A program made the position numbers and the translations under genes. A stretch of DNA of 64,000 bases from positions 682,001 to 746,000 of the forward strand of contig NZ_CP078093.1 of the NCBI RefSeq assembly GCF_019203185.1. Reading direction: 5' to 3'. The notes beneath the pieces are model-generated. The model was not told the origin of the DNA. It was given only the letters and a program-made list of their open reading frames with translations, and did not search any database. Numbering within the stretch: the first letter of the stretch is position 1; every line of letters begins with the position of its first letter. Origin of the DNA: Crassaminicella indica (lineage in GTDB: Bacteria > Bacillota > Clostridia > Peptostreptococcales > Thermotaleaceae). Shown in pieces: positions 26,860-36,163 of this stretch.

Positions 26860-27012
26860 AGTTTGTTTTTATTTTAACAAAAAAAATAAAAACAAAACAT
26901 AAAAGCCAGTATTTTCCTTGTTCTTAGAGGCCTTTATGTTTTTTATATAAGGAAAAGGTTTTCTGTTTTTTGTAAAAAAATATTATATTTTATCAAAGTT
27001 TGTCATTTTATG

Positions 27013-27028
27013 TGCCAAAATTTCGGCA
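27013..27028. promoter_or_regulatory. Palindromic activator site upstream of kdd
   Basis: TGCCAAAATTTCGGCA is a near-perfect palindrome about 160 bases upstream of the sigma-54 promoter, a normal enhancer distance. Related sites occur before the regulator gene. It lies just past the regulator stop. Confidence 0.6.
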
Positions 27029-27038
27029 TCTTGTCTAA

Positions 27039-28442
27039 TTATTGCAGTTTATATTTCTTGATTTTATACTGAAGAGTTTGTCTTGGGATCTTCAAGCTGT
27101 CAGCTGCATGACTTATATTCCCATCTCCTTCTCGTAAAGCATTTTTAATCATTTCTATTTCAAGACTTTTAAGAGCTTCATTTAATGGAACATTTTTTAT
27201 ATCTATCTCTTTCTTTAAGCTTCTTTTAGTGATTTTCTCAAAGTACATCGGCAAACAATCTATTGTAATAATATTTCCATCCATCAAATTCATCGTTCCT
27301 TCAATAACATGCTCTAATTCTCTTACATTTCCTGGCCAATCATAGTTTTCAAATACCTCCAGCACTTCATCAGATACCTTTAATACTTCCTTGTTCAATT
27401 TATTATTAAATTTATCAACAAAATGCTTTGTAAGTATTGGTATATCTCCTTTTCTATCTTTAAGCTCTGGTAATTTCAATGATATAACGTTTAAACGATA
27501 GTAAAGATCTCGCCTCAATCTTTTGTTCTCAACTGCACTTAAAGGATCTTCATTGCTAGCTGCTATAATCCTTACATCTACCTGTCTTGTTTTGCTATCC
27601 CCAACTCTTCTTATTCTCCCATCCTGAAGTACTCTTAAAAGCTTAACCTGAAGTTCTATTGGCATAGAATTGATTTCATCTAAAAACAGTGTCCCTCCAT
27701 TTGCCAATTCAAATAAACCTGCACGATTATCAGCTCCTGTAAAGCTTCCCTTTACAGTTCCAAATAGTATGCTTTCTAATAGTGCAGCTGGTAGCGCTCC
27801 ACAGTTTTGCGCAATAAAAGGCTTATCCCTTCTACAGCTAGCAGTATGAATAGCATGTACAAATAATTCTTTTCCCGTTCCTGTTTCTCCATATATAAGG
27901 ACTGGAGAAGCTGTTTGAGCAGCTTTCATTGCAAGTCCCTTTACTTTCACCATTTCTTTGCTTCTTCCTATTATATCGAAAAATGTAAATTGGGCAGAAT
28001 CTCCATTTTTATTGCTTTTTTTGCCTTTTTTCTTGTCTATTAATTGTTCTTGCAGAGCTACAACCTTTTCTGACAATTCTTTTACATCTGTAATATTCCT
28101 AGATATTTCAATAGCTCCAATAATTTTACCCTTTGCTTTTATAGGAAAGGACGAATTTATAGTTGTAATCTTTTTTCCTTTATAATTTAAAAAGGTTTGC
28201 TGTATGTCAAAGGTAGGAACTCCTTTTTCTATAGCACGAAGCAATGTACTTGTTTCTGGGTCTAAAGAAGGATAAATATCTAAAATATGCTTCCCTACCG
28301 CCTCTTCCCTTTTGATCTCTTCATGCTCTGCTGCTGCTTTGTTAAAGTAAACAATTCGTCCTCTTCCATCAATAATCTGTATACCTTCCTCTACATGATC
28401 TAATATTTTTTCGACATTTTTTTGTGTAAAAATCATTTCCAT
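27039..28442 (-). CDS. Sigma-54 enhancer-binding activator (PAS-AAA+-Fis), likely kam regulator
   Basis: 467 residues from ATG 28442, chosen because AGGAGG lies seven bases before it; an in-frame TTG at 28463 is less likely. A PAS domain (about 5-110) precedes a AAA+ domain. The AAA+ domain has Walker A 'GETGTGKE', sigma-54 loop 'GSFTGA' (usual GAFTGA with Ser), Walker B 'GTLFLDEIN' and the arginine-finger region RRDLYYR. A Fis-type helix-turn-helix ends the protein ([23 protein letters not shown]). It is not in a receiver-domain class, so the signal is probably a ligand sensed by PAS. Position beside kdd, a perfect -24/-12 promoter and shared palindromes make it the likely activator of lysine fermentation. 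Confidence 0.88.
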   Translation of the reverse strand: MEMIFTQKNVEKILDHVEEGIQIIDGRGRIVYFNKAAAEHEEIKREEAVGKHILDIYPSLDPETSTLLRAIEKGVPTFDIQQTFLNYKGKKITTINSSFPIKAKGKIIGAIEISRNITDVKELSEKVVALQEQLIDKKKGKKSNKNGDSAQFTFFDIIGRSKEMVKVKGLAMKAAQTASPVLIYGETGTGKELFVHAIHTASCRRDKPFIAQNCGALPAALLESILFGTVKGSFTGADNRAGLFELANGGTLFLDEINSMPIELQVKLLRVLQDGRIRRVGDSKTRQVDVRIIAASNEDPLSAVENKRLRRDLYYRLNVISLKLPELKDRKGDIPILTKHFVDKFNNKLNKEVLKVSDEVLEVFENYDWPGNVRELEHVIEGTMNLMDGNIITIDCLPMYFEKITKRSLKKEIDIKNVPLNEALKSLEIEMIKNALREGDGNISHAADSLKIPRQTLQYKIKKYKLQ

Positions 28443-28457
28443 TTTCCCACCTCCTAA

Positions 28458-28494
28458 TGCCAATTTTTCGTCATTAAGTGCCGAAATTTCGTCA
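28458..28494. promoter_or_regulatory. Two palindromic sites before the activator gene
   Basis: TGCCAATTTTTCGTCA (28458-28473) and TGCCGAAATTTCGTCA (28479-28494) match the palindrome upstream of kdd and lie 21 bases apart, two helical turns. Their position over the leader of the regulator gene suggests autoregulation. Confidence 0.55.
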
Positions 28495-28502
28495 CTTGCT
28501 TC

Positions 28503-28530
28503 AAAACAAAGGCAGCTTTCGCTGCTTTTA
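28503..28530 (-). terminator. Terminator of the ddl operon
   Basis: Minus-strand stem GCAGC-GAAA-GCTGC followed by CTTTGTTTTG, just after the stop of the ArgRS-like gene. Confidence 0.7.
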
Positions 28531-28534
28531 TTCT

Positions 28535-29317
28535 TTACATTTTTTCTGGTGCATCTATAGAAAAAATATTTAATAAGTCCTTTATGATAATTTTTATATG
28601 ATCAATTATCTTCAGAATAACATACAAGTGTTGTTTGTCAAGCTTTCTAAAAAGAATTTTTTCATGAAATTTATAAAAAAATTCACTAAGCTCGAACATA
28701 TATTGTATAAGCTCTTCTATATTTTCTGAAGTAATAGACCTTTTTATTACCTTTGGATAATTCATCATTTTTTTTATAATATTTTTTTCAAAATAATTTA
28801 ACTCTATATGAAAATTTTCTTTTTGAAGCTGTTGTACAGCTATCCCTTCTTCTTGAAATATTTTGATAATAGAGCAAGCTCTACTGTGTACATACTGTAC
28901 GGATTCTATTTTTTCTAAACCATAAAGCTCAACTATTTGAGTTGAGGAATATTTTTGAAGCAAATTATTTAAAAGCATTTTATTTGAATTTATTTTATAT
29001 GCTAAGTAAAAATCTAAATAATCTAATAAAGCCTTCGGCTTTAAAAAGAAATTTATAAAACCCGGCGGGAGTATTTCGATCTTTTCAAAAAAATCATGTC
29101 TATTCTCTATTTCTTTTGTCAGCTCACAGCTTAAATCCATAGGATTCCTTTTAAATGTTTTTGATAATTTTAAAGCTATATTAGTTGTATAATCACCATG
29201 TTCATCCTTTTTCGGCACTTCTACTTCAATAGATGCTATAGGAATTTTATACTCAAAAATATCTTCTAATATTTTTTGTATTATTTTTTTCAGTTCGTTT
29301 TCAATAGTTTTTTCCAT
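28535..29317 (-). CDS. nrtL: ArgRS-like protein with no catalytic core (NrtL type)
   Basis: 260 residues. The N-terminal ~95 residues match the additional N-terminal domain of arginyl-tRNA synthetase (HGDYTTNIALKLSK ... PPGFINFFL). The rest matches the DALR anticodon-binding domain (YVHSRACSIIKI ... MNYPKVIKRS ... DAPEKM). The whole Rossmann catalytic domain with HIGH and KMSKS is missing, and the two remaining parts are joined cleanly. A family annotated as 'ArgS-related anticodon-binding protein NrtL' has, to my recollection, this shape; the symbol is tentative. It cannot aminoacylate and might bind tRNA-Arg. It follows a ywiB-like gene, the usual neighbour of argS in Bacillus. Confidence 0.75.
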   Translation of the reverse strand: MEKTIENELKKIIQKILEDIFEYKIPIASIEVEVPKKDEHGDYTTNIALKLSKTFKRNPMDLSCELTKEIENRHDFFEKIEILPPGFINFFLKPKALLDYLDFYLAYKINSNKMLLNNLLQKYSSTQIVELYGLEKIESVQYVHSRACSIIKIFQEEGIAVQQLQKENFHIELNYFEKNIIKKMMNYPKVIKRSITSENIEELIQYMFELSEFFYKFHEKILFRKLDKQHLYVILKIIDHIKIIIKDLLNIFSIDAPEKM

Positions 29318-29340
29318 TTGTATACAACTCTTTCTATCTT

Positions 29341-29757
29341 CTACATTATCTTTATACGCAATTCATTTGTAGTTTCTGCCATTCCTTGAAGGTTCAAAAA
29401 ATATTCTATGCGAATATCTCCTTTATATTCATCCGTAATTGTATACGTCATATCCTTCGTCAATACTTCCATATCAAATGTTCCATAAGGTGTATGGTAA
29501 TTTGAGTTATATCTTTTACCCTTTTCAAAAACTATTTCTGACTTGGCTGTGCCAAATCTTTTCATTGATATTTTATCCTTAGATATTTTAACTGTGGTAG
29601 TACATCCTGCCATTCCAGAAATTTCAGATTCCTCATATACTAGGTATAAAGTATTTCCTTTTTCATAAAGCTTTCCTTCTGTTACTAATTCAATAGTATT
29701 TTCTTCTCCGTCCATACCTATTTGCATACCTTCTATTTTCAACATAATATTCTTCAT
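29341..29757 (-). CDS. DUF1934 (YwiB-like) beta-barrel protein
   Basis: 138 residues, all beta-strand in character, with GKLYEKGNTLYLVYEESE and the end segment YFLNLQGMAETTNELRI typical of the DUF1934/YwiB family (calycin-like). Biochemical role unknown. It stands 15 bases after ddl and 23 bases before the ArgRS-like gene, so the three are one operon. Confidence 0.82.
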   Translation of the reverse strand: MKNIMLKIEGMQIGMDGEENTIELVTEGKLYEKGNTLYLVYEESEISGMAGCTTTVKISKDKISMKRFGTAKSEIVFEKGKRYNSNYHTPYGTFDMEVLTKDMTYTITDEYKGDIRIEYFLNLQGMAETTNELRIKIM

Positions 29758-29772
29758 TTGTACACCTCATCC

Positions 29773-30846
29773 TTATCGATCTTTATATCTTTCTAGTGCA
29801 AATGTAATTAATCGATCAATCAACCTTCCATAAGCTATTCCTGTTTGTTCCCACAATAAAGGATACATACTATATTTTGTAAAGCCAGGCATTGTATTCA
29901 CTTCATTGATATATACTTTCATTGTATCTTTCTCTAAAAAAAAGTCAACTCTTGCAAGACCTGAACAATCTATTGCCTTATAAGCCTTTACTGCCATTTC
30001 TCTAATTTCTGCTGCTTTTTCTTGAGGAATATTTGCAGGTATGACTATTTTTGACTTTCCATCATCAAAATATTTTGCCTTATAATCATAAAATTCATGA
30101 GAAGGTAAAATTTCACCCACAACAGATGCTTTAGGGTCATCATTTCCAAGAACAGCACACTCTATTTCTCTTCCATTTATAAATTCTTCTACTAATATTT
30201 TCCTATCATGCTCTGACGCTAACTCAATTCCTTTTATTAATTCTTCTCGATTATGTGCTTTTGTTATGCCTACACTAGAGCCTAAATTTGCAGGCTTTAA
30301 AAAAATAGGATACTCAAATTCTTTTTCAATAGCAGCTATAGTTTTTTGTAAAGCTTTATTAAACTGATTTCTCATTATTAGCATATATTTTCCTACAGGT
30401 AATCCTTCATGTTCAAAAATCTTTTTTGTATATACCTTATCCATTCCTATTGAAGAAGCTAATACTCCTGCTCCTACATAAGGAATATCTGCCATTTCTA
30501 GTAGTCCCTGAATAGTCCCGTCTTCTCCAAAAGGTCCGTGAAGCACAGGAAAAACTACATCTACCATACCAGAAAGCTTCTTCACAGCTTCATTTAATGG
30601 AATAATAGCAACACTAGAATTTTCTTTACATTCTCTTTTAGCTATTTCCTCCCATTCTCCTGTTTCTATCTTTTCAATAGATCCATTATATATAATCCAC
30701 TGTCCTTCCTTTGTAATGCCTATAGGAATGATATTGTATTTATCTTTATCTATAGCTTTCATCACTGAAGTTGCAGACATAAGGGATACTTCATGTTCTC
30801 CTGATCTACCACCGAATACAACAGCTACATTTATTTTATCAGCCAT
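29773..30846 (-). CDS. ddl: D-alanine--D-alanine ligase
   Basis: 357 residues, the longer Ddl form. It joins two D-Ala for peptidoglycan precursor synthesis in the cytoplasm. It has the N-terminal 'VVFGGRSGEHEVSLMSA', substrate-binding 'PVLHGPFGEDGTIQG' and ATP-grasp 'FLKPANLGSSVGI'. The metal-binding 'INEVNTMPGFT' is also present. It is the first gene of a three-gene operon with a putative sigma-A promoter at 30892-30920. Confidence 0.95.
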   Translation of the reverse strand: MADKINVAVVFGGRSGEHEVSLMSATSVMKAIDKDKYNIIPIGITKEGQWIIYNGSIEKIETGEWEEIAKRECKENSSVAIIPLNEAVKKLSGMVDVVFPVLHGPFGEDGTIQGLLEMADIPYVGAGVLASSIGMDKVYTKKIFEHEGLPVGKYMLIMRNQFNKALQKTIAAIEKEFEYPIFLKPANLGSSVGITKAHNREELIKGIELASEHDRKILVEEFINGREIECAVLGNDDPKASVVGEILPSHEFYDYKAKYFDDGKSKIVIPANIPQEKAAEIREMAVKAYKAIDCSGLARVDFFLEKDTMKVYINEVNTMPGFTKYSMYPLLWEQTGIAYGRLIDRLITFALERYKDR

Positions 30847-30891
30847 TATAAAAAAAACCCCCTCAATTTCATCATTTTTTAATTAATTAAT

Positions 30892-30920
30892 ATTCTATAC
30901 TTATGCGATTTATTAATCAA
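30892..30920 (-). promoter_or_regulatory. Putative sigma-A promoter of ddl
   Basis: TTGATT (30915-30920), 17 bases, TAGAAT (30892-30897) on the minus strand. Confidence 0.5.
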
Positions 30921-30972
30921 ATTATTTTTGATTTATAAACCGTCATAAAGGTCAAAGAGGGGGGTGAAAATG

Positions 30973-32346
30973 TTAAATCATCAATGTTCCATTTTCATTT
31001 TTAATGAGTTTGAGAATTTTTTCTTCTTCTCCTGTATTGGCATTAATGTATATTAAAAATTTATCTCCTTTATAGCTTGCTTCAAATTCATAACAATAAA
31101 TTTCTCCAAAGCTGCTAGTTGGAATAATGCAAAGCTGTGGATTTTCTTCAACCTTTGCTCTTAAAGATATTTTTTCTCTTGCTTCTTTTGGAGTTATTTT
31201 AGGTTTTTTGATATTTCTTTTATAATTAGTTGTTAAAAAATGTGTTGCATCAAACCCTACAACCTCTCCATTATCTAAAGCGATTTTTACTTTTATTAAA
31301 TCTGGATACATAATTACATTATCCTGCTTGTATGCATAATTGATAAGCATAACACCATCATATTTAAGTGTATAAGTAGGAATCATATTTTTAAAATTCT
31401 TATCCTCTAAAAACTTTGATGCATATTCTAATGCTTGTTTAGGAGAAAGCTTCTCTTTTTTTACTTCTCGATTATTAAGAAGCCATGCTACATATCCATT
31501 CCTCTGTGTGATATCAATATATATAGGATTTTTCTTACCCTTTGTTTGATTCTTGGGGATTACTTCAAAGCTATAGGTATCTATTCTCCCTTGCCCATTT
31601 GTAATTTTTTCTACCTTTTCTATTTTACCTCCACCCAAAAATGATATGACCTTTTTCTCAGCTTCCTTCTGAGTGATCTTTTCTCCTTTTAGTCTTGGTC
31701 TCATTCCTGCTATTACATGCTCTGAAAAAGGACCGTCATAAATCAGCTCTGGATATTCTACCATTCTTTCTTCAAATTTATTAAATTTCAACTGTATTGG
31801 ATTTTCCTTCTCTGCTTCTTTGTTTAACTTTTTACTTCCTTTTCTTCTTAGTTCTCCCTTCCATACAGTATCTTTTAATGCACTCTTATGAAGGTCTTGA
31901 AGGTCTTTTGATAATTCTAAAGCATAATTATGAAGCTTTTCCAAATTATCAATTTCCTTTTCTCCTAAGGCTTCCTTATCCATGCTTCTATTGTACATGG
32001 CAAAGGTATAGTCCCCTAATTGATTGAGAAACTTTTCCGTTTTTGTAATCTCTGCATGCTTTATTGGCAGCTGGGACAATTTTTCTTGGGCATTATATGC
32101 ATTTTGCCATATGTTCGAATATAATAAAACATTTTCTTTTTTTTGGCTAGATACCATTAACTTTGATAAATCTGTAGTAATAGTCTCTACGCTTCCCATT
32201 AAATCATAATACATTCTTTGAAATTGATTATCTAAAAATGTATAATAATCATTCTTTTCCTTATATTGATTATATCCCCATATCCCAGTTCCTACTAAAG
32301 CTAAAGCAAGTATCATTATCAAAGCATTTTTTTTCAAATATTTCAC
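30973..32346 (-). CDS. ypeB: Germination protein YpeB
   Basis: 457 residues with an N-terminal membrane anchor (about 7-25), a helical N-terminal domain, and C-terminal PepSY-like repeats (KPKITPKEAREKISL; ITQKEAEKKVISFL). YpeB is needed for SleB to be deposited in the spore inner membrane/cortex and is degraded on germination. It lies four bases after sleB, the standard arrangement. The ribosome site overlaps the intergenic bases (GGAGGT). Confidence 0.93.
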   Translation of the reverse strand: MKYLKKNALIMILALALVGTGIWGYNQYKEKNDYYTFLDNQFQRMYYDLMGSVETITTDLSKLMVSSQKKENVLLYSNIWQNAYNAQEKLSQLPIKHAEITKTEKFLNQLGDYTFAMYNRSMDKEALGEKEIDNLEKLHNYALELSKDLQDLHKSALKDTVWKGELRRKGSKKLNKEAEKENPIQLKFNKFEERMVEYPELIYDGPFSEHVIAGMRPRLKGEKITQKEAEKKVISFLGGGKIEKVEKITNGQGRIDTYSFEVIPKNQTKGKKNPIYIDITQRNGYVAWLLNNREVKKEKLSPKQALEYASKFLEDKNFKNMIPTYTLKYDGVMLINYAYKQDNVIMYPDLIKVKIALDNGEVVGFDATHFLTTNYKRNIKKPKITPKEAREKISLRAKVEENPQLCIIPTSSFGEIYCYEFEASYKGDKFLIYINANTGEEEKILKLIKNENGTLMI

Positions 32347-32350
32347 CTCC

Positions 32351-33031
32351 TTAATTTCCGAACCAATGCTTGCCTATTTTTTTAACTACTTTTCTCGACC
32401 AAATCCATTTACTTGTAGCTGTAGCAGGATTCCAATAATACAAGCATCCTCCTGTTGGATCCCATCCATTTAATGCATCTTGAGCTGCTTTTACACAGCT
32501 ATCCTCAGGGGGTAGATTTATTTGTCCATCACTTACTGCTGTAAATGCTCCAGGTTGATAAATCACCCCTGCAATAGTGTTAGGAAAAGAAGGATGTCTC
32601 GTCCTATTTAAAATAACAGCCCCCACAGCTACCTGACCTATGTAAGGCTCTCCTCTTGCTTCTCCTGTGATTGCCTTTGCCAGCAATATTACTTCATCAT
32701 TTCTCGGCATTCCTCCACTGCTAGCTTTATAATCTGTCTTATTTACATTTCCTTTTATACTCATACCTAATTTTTCTGCTGTTCGAGGCCCTACTACCCC
32801 ATCAACAGTCAATCCATTTTTTCTTTGAAATTCTTTTACTGCTGTAAAGGTTCCTCCACCAAATACACCATCTATAGGGCCATCATAATACCCCCAATTC
32901 TTCAGCTTTGTTTGGAGCGTTTTTACTTCAGGCCCACTAGAACCCCAGTATAATGTTCCTTGTGCAATACCTACGTCAAAAATAATAACAAAGCATAGGC
33001 AGATGATTATCACCAAAATAATTTTTTTCAA
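32351..33031 (-). CDS. sleB: Spore cortex-lytic enzyme SleB
   Basis: 226 residues: signal peptide (1-25), a peptidoglycan-binding_1 domain (GSSGPEVKTLQTKLKNWGYY ... GPRTAEKLG) and a Hydrolase_2 (SleB/CwlJ) catalytic domain. The catalytic domain has the likely catalytic Glu in 'ITGEARGEPYIGQVAVGAVILNR'. It is a lytic transglycosylase specific for muramic-delta-lactam cortex. It acts during germination and is co-expressed with ypeB. GGAGG precedes the start. Confidence 0.95.
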   Translation of the reverse strand: MKKIILVIIICLCFVIIFDVGIAQGTLYWGSSGPEVKTLQTKLKNWGYYDGPIDGVFGGGTFTAVKEFQRKNGLTVDGVVGPRTAEKLGMSIKGNVNKTDYKASSGGMPRNDEVILLAKAITGEARGEPYIGQVAVGAVILNRTRHPSFPNTIAGVIYQPGAFTAVSDGQINLPPEDSCVKAAQDALNGWDPTGGCLYYWNPATATSKWIWSRKVVKKIGKHWFGN

Positions 33032-33129
33032 TTTTATCCTCCTTTCACATTTAATTCTTTATTATTTTTTGTAAGGTTGATAGCAATTATTCCACATTGG
33101 AGATTATGGATTATTTTGGATAAAAAAAT

Positions 33130-33149
33130 GAAAGATCCATAGATCCTTC
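33130..33149 (-). terminator. Terminator of spoIIR
   Basis: Minus-strand stem GAAGGATC-TATG-GATCTTTC followed by ATTTTTTT, three bases after the spoIIR stop. Confidence 0.8.
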
Positions 33150-33152
33150 ACT

Positions 33153-33818
33153 TTATTTCATTCCTACAACTTTATTAAGTTTTAATTTAGCCTGCTCTAA
33201 TATTTCTACAACTTTAAATTTTAATTTAATAGGAATATTTCCATCTCTACTAGCTGTACTTATCATTTTGAACTCTTCCTCTGTCAATACATTCATCATT
33301 TCTTTTTTAGTTCTTTCATCTGTTAATCCATTTTTCATATCAATAAAGCATAATGGTGGAAACAATACACACCACCAGTTCGCACCTTCTCCTTTTCCGA
33401 TCACTACTCTCAATGCTTCATAATTTCCAGCAGGCATGGTAATAGCTCCATAGTTTTTTGTAGGAAAAGCAAACTCTCCTAATGATGCTTTTATAGAATA
33501 GTTGTAATGATTTTTCTTTATCTCTTCCATAGCAATACTTTCAATATTTTTTATATTTTTTTCAATTATTTTTCTTGTTTGAGCCAAGCTTTTAGATTTT
33601 TCAAATTTAGGATTCATCTCACGAATAATGCGATCTCTTACCTTCAATTTTAAAGCCTGATCCTCAGGAGAATCACTGTTAGCAAGAACATGAAATCGAA
33701 TAAGGTGGTCCTTATAGCTTTTTTGATTCACATATACATCCTTCGTAAAGCTATAGCATCCAATAGTTATAAATGAAATAAATATAATTCCAACTATAAA
33801 TATTTTTTTACTTTTCAT
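33153..33818 (-). CDS. spoIIR: Stage II sporulation protein R
   Basis: 221 residues with an N-terminal signal/anchor (about 5-22). SpoIIR is the secreted forespore signal that activates the SpoIIGA protease and so pro-sigma-E in the mother cell. Conserved stretches are 'IRFHVLANSDSPEDQALKLKVRD', 'ASLGEFAFPTKNYG', and 'GANWWCVLFPPLCFID'. Single-gene unit with its own terminator, downstream of the ger cluster. Confidence 0.95.
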   Translation of the reverse strand: MKSKKIFIVGIIFISFITIGCYSFTKDVYVNQKSYKDHLIRFHVLANSDSPEDQALKLKVRDRIIREMNPKFEKSKSLAQTRKIIEKNIKNIESIAMEEIKKNHYNYSIKASLGEFAFPTKNYGAITMPAGNYEALRVVIGKGEGANWWCVLFPPLCFIDMKNGLTDERTKKEMMNVLTEEEFKMISTASRDGNIPIKLKFKVVEILEQAKLKLNKVVGMK

Positions 33819-33912
33819 AAAAACTCCCCCTATTGCTAATCTTTTATTATACTTTCAGTATTAACAAATAGGGGAAATTTTAAACTAGATTTTATATATT
33901 TTTCCTAAGATT

Positions 33913-35064
33913 TTATTGTGTAACACCAATTCTTCTTATATTCAAGTCTACATTTACTACCACCTTTGTTTTAGGAAAAATCTCGCTCCAATCATTCCTT
34001 ATAGATTCCCACAGCTCTGGCTCATGCTTTCTCAAATACTCACCTGCTTGTGCCAAATCTGCTCCAAAATCTTTTTGTATTTTTTTATAAGTAGATATTA
34101 TCTGTTCTTTTATATATTTAGAAACCTCTTTTTCTATTTTCTCTATATATTTATCATCAAGAGGTTGATCTCTTACTTCAAATAAATGCTGTATTAAATC
34201 TCCTTCTCCTTTTATAGAAAAGCTCGTATAAATAATCCCATTTTTTTCATAAACCTTTTTTTTGGTATTTAAAGCTGTTATATGTATAGGCAGAAGAATA
34301 TCATCTATTTTTACATCAATAAGACTGCTTTGAACCTTATTAAACATAAACATCAAATTTCTTGTATCTGTTTCTCCTAATTCGCCTACCATTTTAAAAT
34401 CCTTAATTACAGCAGAAGCTGCTATTTTGAATTCATCCTTTGATGAAAAAATCTTAGGTGTAATCGCTGCACGGCTTTCATGCAAACTCCTAAGAATATA
34501 TCCTAAATCTGCATCTGCCATTCTAGAGGTTCTAAGATTTTGCTCCATTAATTCCCTTATAAACAATCCAAGTACAGGTTCATCTTTTGTAGAAGTATTT
34601 AAAAGATCTTTTGCTTCTCCTGGGGTGATCATCAAATTAACCTTCCTACCAATTTTGGGACTTCTCTCTATAGCATCTAATATTTCTCTAAAAAGCTTTT
34701 CATCTTTAGCCAAAGCTTCTCCAAGAATTATTGCCTTAATATGACGAAACTGCATTTTTCTTCCTAACCTAGTACTTAAGCTTTCTAGCGTATCATAGAA
34801 GCTTTTTCCCACAGAAGAATAAGTAAACTTTGGCTCTCCATCTTGTTTTCCTGCAATAACTCCTGCATTTGGATATTCAATAGTAACTACATATCTATTT
34901 TTTGAACTATCTATAGGCTTTTTTCCATTTTCTTCTTTTGGCTGAAATTTATCTATACATATAACTACAACAAAGGCTCTTTTGTCTATCTCTACCTTAT
35001 CCCAGCATCCAGTCGCAGTTAATATAACAATCAACATAATACAAATAAGCTTCAATCTATGCAC
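33913..35064 (-). CDS. Spore germination lipoprotein, GerC family
   Basis: 383 residues from a GTG at 35064, chosen because GGAGG lies seven bases upstream within gerB. The lipobox 'LTATGC' marks a lipoprotein. The Ger(x)C domain follows ('WDKVEIDKRAFVV'; 'RKMQFRHIKAIILGEALA'). It forms a receptor with the GerA and GerB subunits in the spore inner membrane. The start overlaps the gerB stop by eight bases (GTGCATAG), giving translational coupling. Confidence 0.9.
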   Translation of the reverse strand: MHRLKLICIMLIVILTATGCWDKVEIDKRAFVVVICIDKFQPKEENGKKPIDSSKNRYVVTIEYPNAGVIAGKQDGEPKFTYSSVGKSFYDTLESLSTRLGRKMQFRHIKAIILGEALAKDEKLFREILDAIERSPKIGRKVNLMITPGEAKDLLNTSTKDEPVLGLFIRELMEQNLRTSRMADADLGYILRSLHESRAAITPKIFSSKDEFKIAASAVIKDFKMVGELGETDTRNLMFMFNKVQSSLIDVKIDDILLPIHITALNTKKKVYEKNGIIYTSFSIKGEGDLIQHLFEVRDQPLDDKYIEKIEKEVSKYIKEQIISTYKKIQKDFGADLAQAGEYLRKHEPELWESIRNDWSEIFPKTKVVVNVDLNIRRIGVTQ

Positions 35065-36163
35065 CCTTCTTACCTCCTTTTCTCTTTTTAAAAACACTAA
35101 TTATAAAAAGAAAAATAGGCAGTATGACTATATAAAAGCTTGCTAAATAATTAGAAAAAATTTCTATATAATCATAAGTCTGAGCTATATTGTCTGGTAT
35201 TAAAGCTATAAAATAAATAATAAGAAGGATAGGTAAAGCAAAGTAATTTTGCTCCTTTGACTTTAATAATTCACTTGCTATTAAGCTAGCACCAAAATAT
35301 AATACTGCTAATGTCATAAATACAGATAACATCCATATAGCTATTATAAAAGCTTCAATATTTTCTATAAAAGCTCCGGGCAAATCTACTGTCTTAAAGA
35401 TTTCAAGAGCTGGCCATATAACATGGGTCGTTTCAATTAGTCCAAAGCGTGAAACTGCCACGATGAGAATAAACATGTATATGGCAGATACCATACCAAT
35501 TGCTAAAGAAGCATGTTTTTTTATATTTGGTGGATCTAATACAAATTTTGAAAATAATAATATCATTTCTATTCCCATAAAACTAAACAAAATAATCGGA
35601 ACAGCTTTTATAATTTTCACAATAGGAGTTTTTAGTACCGGCAACAGATTAGTAAAATCAAGTTCTGGAAGAACCGGCAATATAATGACAATAGCAATGA
35701 TTGTAACAACAGGAAAAATAATCTGTGCCATTCTTGCAATAGGTTCTATCCCACTTCTGACTAAGTAAACAGCAGTAAGTAATAATGTAATCATTAAAAC
35801 CTCAATAGGAGTATTCAAGAGCAAATACTCTTTTATGAGTTCTCCAAAAACTCTTACCTCAATAGCAGAAAGTGTAATACAGTATATAAAAAAGCCTATT
35901 GAAATTATGCTACCTAAAAATTTTCCAAGCAATATATTTTCAAATTCTACTACTGTCTTTTTAGGAAATTTTTCTACAAGCTTTGCCATTCCTATAGCAA
36001 TAGCAACTTCTATCAAAGCTGCTATAAACAACACAATCCATCCATCAGGTCCTACTGCTTCTGTAATACTTCTTGGAAGCGTTAATATTCCTACTCCAAC
36101 CATAGTAACAGCAAGAACAACTCCTAATTGAAAGCTTGAAATTTTATCATTATTTCTCTCCAT
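35057..36163 (-). CDS. Spore germination permease, GerB family
   Basis: 368 residues with about ten membrane helices and no soluble domain, in the amino-acid/polyamine permease superfamily. 'GVGILTLPRSI' at the first helix is the classic substrate-site loop. GerB subunits recognise the germinant. It overlaps the gerA gene by 14 bases. Confidence 0.9.
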   Translation of the reverse strand: MERNNDKISSFQLGVVLAVTMVGVGILTLPRSITEAVGPDGWIVLFIAALIEVAIAIGMAKLVEKFPKKTVVEFENILLGKFLGSIISIGFFIYCITLSAIEVRVFGELIKEYLLLNTPIEVLMITLLLTAVYLVRSGIEPIARMAQIIFPVVTIIAIVIILPVLPELDFTNLLPVLKTPIVKIIKAVPIILFSFMGIEMILLFSKFVLDPPNIKKHASLAIGMVSAIYMFILIVAVSRFGLIETTHVIWPALEIFKTVDLPGAFIENIEAFIIAIWMLSVFMTLAVLYFGASLIASELLKSKEQNYFALPILLIIYFIALIPDNIAQTYDYIEIFSNYLASFYIVILPIFLFIISVFKKRKGGKKGA

